NCBI RefSeq assembly: GCF_028736925.1
Contig: NZ_JAQZAT010000003.1
Span: forward strand, 1 to 64,000
Direction: 5' to 3'
DNA length: 64,000 nucleotides
Source of the DNA: Flavivirga sp. 57AJ16
GTDB taxonomy: Bacteria; Bacteroidota; Bacteroidia; Flavobacteriales; Flavobacteriaceae
A model generated the notes under the pieces. The model was not told the origin of the DNA. It saw nothing but the letters and a program-made list of their open reading frames with translations, and made no database searches. Shown here piece after piece: positions 61,478 to 64,000 of the stretch (the first letter of the stretch is position 1; each line of letters starts with the position of its first letter). Both the position numbers and the translations under genes were made by a program.

Positions 61478-62431
61478 CTATTTAAAAAACGAATCTACAA
61501 ACTCAAACTTATTGAAGACCTGTAAATCCTCAATACCTTCACCAACGCCTATATATTTTACAGGAATTTTAAATTGGTCCGAGATACCAATCACGACACC
61601 GCCTTTTGCGGTTCCGTCCAGCTTTGTAACGGCCAATGATGTTACTTCTGTCGCCGCTGTAAATTGTTTTGCTTGCTCGAATGCATTTTGACCAGTAGAA
61701 CCATCTAAAACCAATAGTACATCGTTAGGGGTATCGTCTACCACTTTTTGCATCACACGTTTCACCTTGGTAAGCTCGTTCATTAAATTTACTTTGTTAT
61801 GCAAACGTCCGGCTGTGTCTATAATGACCACATCGGCATTTTGTTTAACAGCACTTTCCAGCGTATCAAAAGCCACAGACGCGGGGTCACTGCCCATAGA
61901 CTGCTTTACTAAAGGCACGTCTACTTTATCTGCCCAAACCTGTAATTGGTCTATGGCTGCCGCCCTAAAAGTATCGGCTGCACCAAGAACCACTTTTAAT
62001 CCTTGTTTTTTGAATTGATGGGCCAACTTGCCAATAGTCGTTGTTTTACCTACTCCGTTAACGCCAACAACCATAATAACATAAGGCTTTTTATCCTGCG
62101 GAATGGTAAAGTCCGTTTCCTCTCCCAAATTTGTTTCACTTAACAAGCCTGCTATTTCTTCACGAAGAATAGTATTAAGTTCTTCTGTTCCCAGGTATTT
62201 ATCTCTTGAAACACGTTCTTCAATACGTTCTATAATTTTAAGCGTTGTGTTGACACCAACATCACTAGACACTAATATTTCTTCTAGGTCATCTAAAACG
62301 GCATCGTCTACCTTAGATTTTCCTGCTACGGCTTTACTTAATTTACCAAAAAAACTGGATTTGGATTTTTCTAAGCCCTTATCCAGGGTTTCTTTTTTTT
62401 CTGAAGAAAATATTTTTTTAAATAAACTCAT
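61478..62431 (-). CDS. ftsY: Signal recognition particle receptor FtsY
   Basis: GTPase receptor that docks ribosome-SRP complexes at the membrane. The 317 residues have a short basic N-terminal region (about 1-40), the helical N domain, and a G domain with GVNGVGKT (about 123-130), GAADTFRAAAIDQL, VIIDTAGRLHNK (about 203-214), VTKLDGTAKGG (about 268-278) and YIGVGEGIEDL. The acidic A domain of E. coli FtsY is absent, as usual in Bacteroidetes. It follows the ribosomal protein genes but is separated from them by a terminator. Confidence 0.96.
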   Translation of the reverse strand: MSLFKKIFSSEKKETLDKGLEKSKSSFFGKLSKAVAGKSKVDDAVLDDLEEILVSSDVGVNTTLKIIERIEERVSRDKYLGTEELNTILREEIAGLLSETNLGEETDFTIPQDKKPYVIMVVGVNGVGKTTTIGKLAHQFKKQGLKVVLGAADTFRAAAIDQLQVWADKVDVPLVKQSMGSDPASVAFDTLESAVKQNADVVIIDTAGRLHNKVNLMNELTKVKRVMQKVVDDTPNDVLLVLDGSTGQNAFEQAKQFTAATEVTSLAVTKLDGTAKGGVVIGISDQFKIPVKYIGVGEGIEDLQVFNKFEFVDSFFK

Positions 62432-62679
62432 ATTATTGTTTACTGTTTTGTTGAGTTGTTTAGCTCTATTCTATATTGTTTTGTATTAAAGGTTACAATT
62501 TCCTCCTTTTTATATTGGTATTGTTTTAACAAAAAGTTAAATAATAAAGTCAAGATGAATTTCTATTATAAATTATTAATCACGAATAAAAAATATTTCT
62601 AGTTGTAACGTTCAAACTGTTCATGTCAAATTTCGCACCATAAATTTTTACTGCAATTATGGCAGTAGATCACCATTTT

Positions 62680-62708
62680 ATTCATTGTTATAAAATAAAA
62701 CAATGAAT
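62680..62708. other. Perfect 10-bp dyad in the ftsY upstream region
   Basis: ATTCATTGTT (62680-62689), nine-base loop, AACAATGAAT (62699-62708). There is no T run beyond it, so it is not a standard terminator. It could be an operator or an RNA structure. The rest of the 379-base gap 62432-62810 holds the terminator at 62751-62782 and no gene. Confidence 0.55.
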
Positions 62709-62750
62709 TCACAAATCTTAGGAATTTATTTACAAATCAAATATAAACAT

Positions 62751-62782
62751 AAAAAAGCTGCTTTCTAAAAAGAAAGCAGCTT
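62751..62782 (-). terminator. Intrinsic terminator of the rpmB-rpmG-DUF4295 operon
   Basis: AAGCTGCTTTCT-aaaa-AGAAAGCAGCTT (62755-62766 and 62771-62782) is a perfect 12-bp stem. On the minus strand it is followed by a run of T (complement of 62751-62756). It lies 28 bases past the DUF4295 stop. Confidence 0.92.
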
Positions 62783-62810
62783 ATAATATCTATCTTGAAA
62801 CGTAACTGTT

Positions 62811-62963
62811 TTAGCTTTTACTAAAAAAGTCATTAACTTGTTCTGGATTCATAATGGATTCTACAAACATGTAAGCTCCTGTTTTTGGAGACTTCACCAT
62901 TTTGATAGCTTTTGTTAATCTTTTAGATCCTGTTTGTAATGATGCTACTGATTTCTTTGCCAT
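62811..62963 (-). CDS. DUF4295 small protein
   Basis: 50 residues: MAKKSVASLQTGSKRLTKAI then KMVKSPKTGAYMFVESIMNP and EQVNDFFSKS. This is the DUF4295 family, found in Bacteroidetes directly after the L33 gene and probably a small ribosome-associated or nucleic-acid-binding protein. It starts six bases after the rpmG stop. Too short for common gene-calling cut-offs. Confidence 0.9.
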   Translation of the reverse strand: MAKKSVASLQTGSKRLTKAIKMVKSPKTGAYMFVESIMNPEQVNDFFSKS

Positions 62964-62969
62964 GACTTA

Positions 62970-63152
62970 TTATTTTATCTCTTTGTGAACGGTCATACGT
63001 TTAAGAATAGGATTAAATTTTTTAATCTCCATTCTATCTGGCGTATTTTTTTTATTCTTAGTAGTAATGTATCTTGAAGTTCCTGGTTGACCAGACTCTT
63101 TATGCTCTGTACATTCTAAAATCACTTGTATTCTGTTGCCTTTCTTTGCCAT
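62970..63152 (-). CDS. rpmG: 50S ribosomal protein L33
   Basis: 60 residues: [20 protein letters not shown], then [20 protein letters not shown] and a C-terminal VHKEIK. Matches L33, with one cysteine (ILECTEH), so this is the zinc-free type. It lies 30 bases after rpmB and six before DUF4295. Component of the large subunit near the E site. Confidence 0.97.
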   Translation of the reverse strand: MAKKGNRIQVILECTEHKESGQPGTSRYITTKNKKNTPDRMEIKKFNPILKRMTVHKEIK

Positions 63153-63182
63153 TGTAAATATATTTTTATCCTAATACGGCTA

Positions 63183-63419
63183 TTATTTTAAAAACCCTTT
63201 AGATTTTGCATCCTTAATTGCCGCAGATATACCTATCTTGTTAATCGTTTTTAAAGCAGACGCTGAAACTTTTAAAGTTATCCAACTGTCTTCTTCTGGA
63301 ATATAAAAACGTTTCTTTAACAAATTCGCATTAAATTTACGTTTTGTTCTATTTAATGCATGAGAAACATTGTTTCCAACCATTGCCTTCTTTCCTGTAA
63401 GTTCACAAACTCTTGACAT
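63183..63419 (-). CDS. rpmB: 50S ribosomal protein L28
   Basis: 78 residues: [58 protein letters not shown]. Matches L28, with one cysteine only in CELTGK, the zinc-free form. First gene of the rpmB-rpmG-DUF4295 operon, with a promoter 42-71 bases upstream. Confidence 0.97.
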   Translation of the reverse strand: MSRVCELTGKKAMVGNNVSHALNRTKRKFNANLLKKRFYIPEEDSWITLKVSASALKTINKIGISAAIKDAKSKGFLK

Positions 63420-63460
63420 GATATATAACTTTAATTTTTTTGTTGCTTAAAATCGAGGTG

Positions 63461-63490
63461 CAAATATACAAATTCTTTAATTTACAACAA
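63461..63490 (-). promoter_or_regulatory. Promoter of the rpmB operon
   Basis: On the minus strand TTG (63488-63490), a 19-base spacer and TATATTTG (63461-63468) fit the Bacteroidetes consensus exactly. Initiation near 63455 would leave a leader of about 35 bases. Confidence 0.8.
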
Positions 63491-63501
63491 CCTAATTCTA
63501 A

Positions 63502-64000
63502 TCAATTTTTAAAAATTTCTTTTAGCAACATTTCCAATGCTTTATTTACTGCTCTATTTATCACTTTTACGCGATGATTTCCAAAGTTAAACTTCTCGGA
63601 ATAAACACCATTCTTTGTAGCTATCCCTATAAAAACGGTTCCTACTTCTGCATCTGAATCCCCTTTTGTTGGGCCTGCATTTCCTGTGGTTGCTACTGCA
63701 AAATCCGATTGGAATAAGCGTAAGGCATTTTGTGCCATAGATTCTGCCACTTGAGAGCTAACCACTGAATATAATTTAATGTCCTCTTTTGAAACACCCA
63801 ACACATTTTCCTTAGATGCTGTGGAATATGTTACGACGCCTCCATTAAAGTAAGCCGAAGCCCCAGAATTTGCAGTAAAGCGTTCTGCGATTGTTCCACC
63901 AGTACAACTTTCGGCAATAGACAATGTTTTTCCAATTTTAGTTAGGTATTTGGCAATAGTTAATTCTTCCGAACCTTCCTCTTCTTCAAAACCAAAAAAC
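63502..64000 (-). CDS. cinA: CinA family protein, C-terminal part (runs off the window)
   Basis: The reading frame stays open to the right edge, giving the last 166 residues or so. The visible part is the CinA_C amidase domain: TLSIAESCTGGTIAERFTAN, GASAYFNGGVVTYSTASKEN, SSQVAESMAQNALRLF, ATTGNAGPTKGDSDAEVGTV. This domain hydrolyses nicotinamide mononucleotide or related pyridine nucleotides. The TTG at 63924 is not a start: the frame continues upstream as ELTIAKYLTKIGKT preceded by an acidic EEEE linker, as in full-length CinA. The N-terminal molybdopterin-binding-like domain should lie beyond the window. Confidence 0.92.
   Translation of the reverse strand, partial: FFGFEEEEGSEELTIAKYLTKIGKTLSIAESCTGGTIAERFTANSGASAYFNGGVVTYSTASKENVLGVSKEDIKLYSVVSSQVAESMAQNALRLFQSDFAVATTGNAGPTKGDSDAEVGTVFIGIATKNGVYSEKFNFGNHRVKVINRAVNKALEMLLKEIFKN

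Noticed and set aside
63502-63924. cinA-like gene treated as a complete 140-residue protein starting at TTG 63924
   Set aside because: The frame is open to the window edge, with CinA-like sequence upstream of the TTG, so the gene is partial.

Overview
The window looks like a chromosome segment of a marine-type Flavobacteriaceae bacterium (Bacteroidota). Reasons: strong AT bias; -7 boxes of the form TAnnTTTG with a TTG at -33 instead of sigma70 boxes; the conserved block recQ-kdsD-tatC-(AhpD-like)-lptB; a PorV/PorQ-family barrel followed by a DUF4105 protein; the block cinA-rpmB-rpmG-DUF4295-ftsY; DUF2795 and ABC-F genes; and the dispersed intergenic repeats common in this family. No species can be named from sequence reading alone.

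Layout: (1) 1-500: the 5' end of a probable ISAon1-like transposase gene runs off the left edge, followed by tandem and dispersed repeats. (2) 500-5900: RecQ, then a plus-strand operon for envelope functions (KdsD for Kdo precursor, TatC, an AhpD-like protein, LptB). (3) 6442-7973: a compact trio of SPFH membrane protein, PH-like membrane protein and a 57-residue Arc-type DNA-binding protein. (4) 8087-12252: pssA and a DUF808 gene on the minus strand, then a PorV-like barrel and a DUF4105 protein on the plus strand. (5) 12605-48579: a minus-strand surface-polysaccharide locus of about 36 kb, with 31 intact genes and one decayed gene. (6) 48684-56146: ABC-F, a methyltransferase between inverted repeat blocks, cobalamin adenosyltransferase, DUF2795, SecA. 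(7) 56417-57547: a small cassette-like island with a shortened membrane protein gene and a VapBC-like toxin-antitoxin pair. (8) 57682-64000: RimO, a serine-hydrolase lipoprotein, an SRPBCC protein, a frameshifted small membrane gene, FtsY, DUF4295, L33, L28, and the C-terminal part of CinA running off the right edge.

The polysaccharide locus reads from wza (promoter at 48600-48630) towards the initiating sugar transferase at 12605. Its first genes build the export machine: Wza lipoprotein, Wzc co-polymerase/tyrosine kinase with a Gly-Tyr tail, Wzm/Wzt ABC exporter with a Wzt C-terminal domain, and a pyruvyltransferase-family protein. Then come about 15 glycosyltransferases and 3 methyltransferases. 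A nonulosonic (sialic-like) acid module consists of a short NeuB lacking its SAF domain, a NeuA-HAD phosphatase fusion and an unassigned GT-B protein. A second module has WbqC, a GtrB-like transferase, a PglD/NeuD-like acyltransferase, a GH-type beta-propeller, an HTTM-like membrane protein and WecE. An O-antigen polymerase/ligase and the initiating transferase close the locus. No Wzx flippase is present, so export probably goes through Wzm/Wzt even though a Wzy-like protein is encoded.

The points most worth a second look are the split nonulosonic acid module, the HTTM/propeller/acyltransferase group, the Gly-Tyr microsatellite in wzc, the cassette-like toxin-antitoxin island, two decayed genes that simple gene calling misses (29971-30145 and 61096-61393), three small genes or gene ends shorter than usual cut-offs (1-64, 7800-7973, 62811-62963), and the intergenic repeat families flanking the polysaccharide locus.
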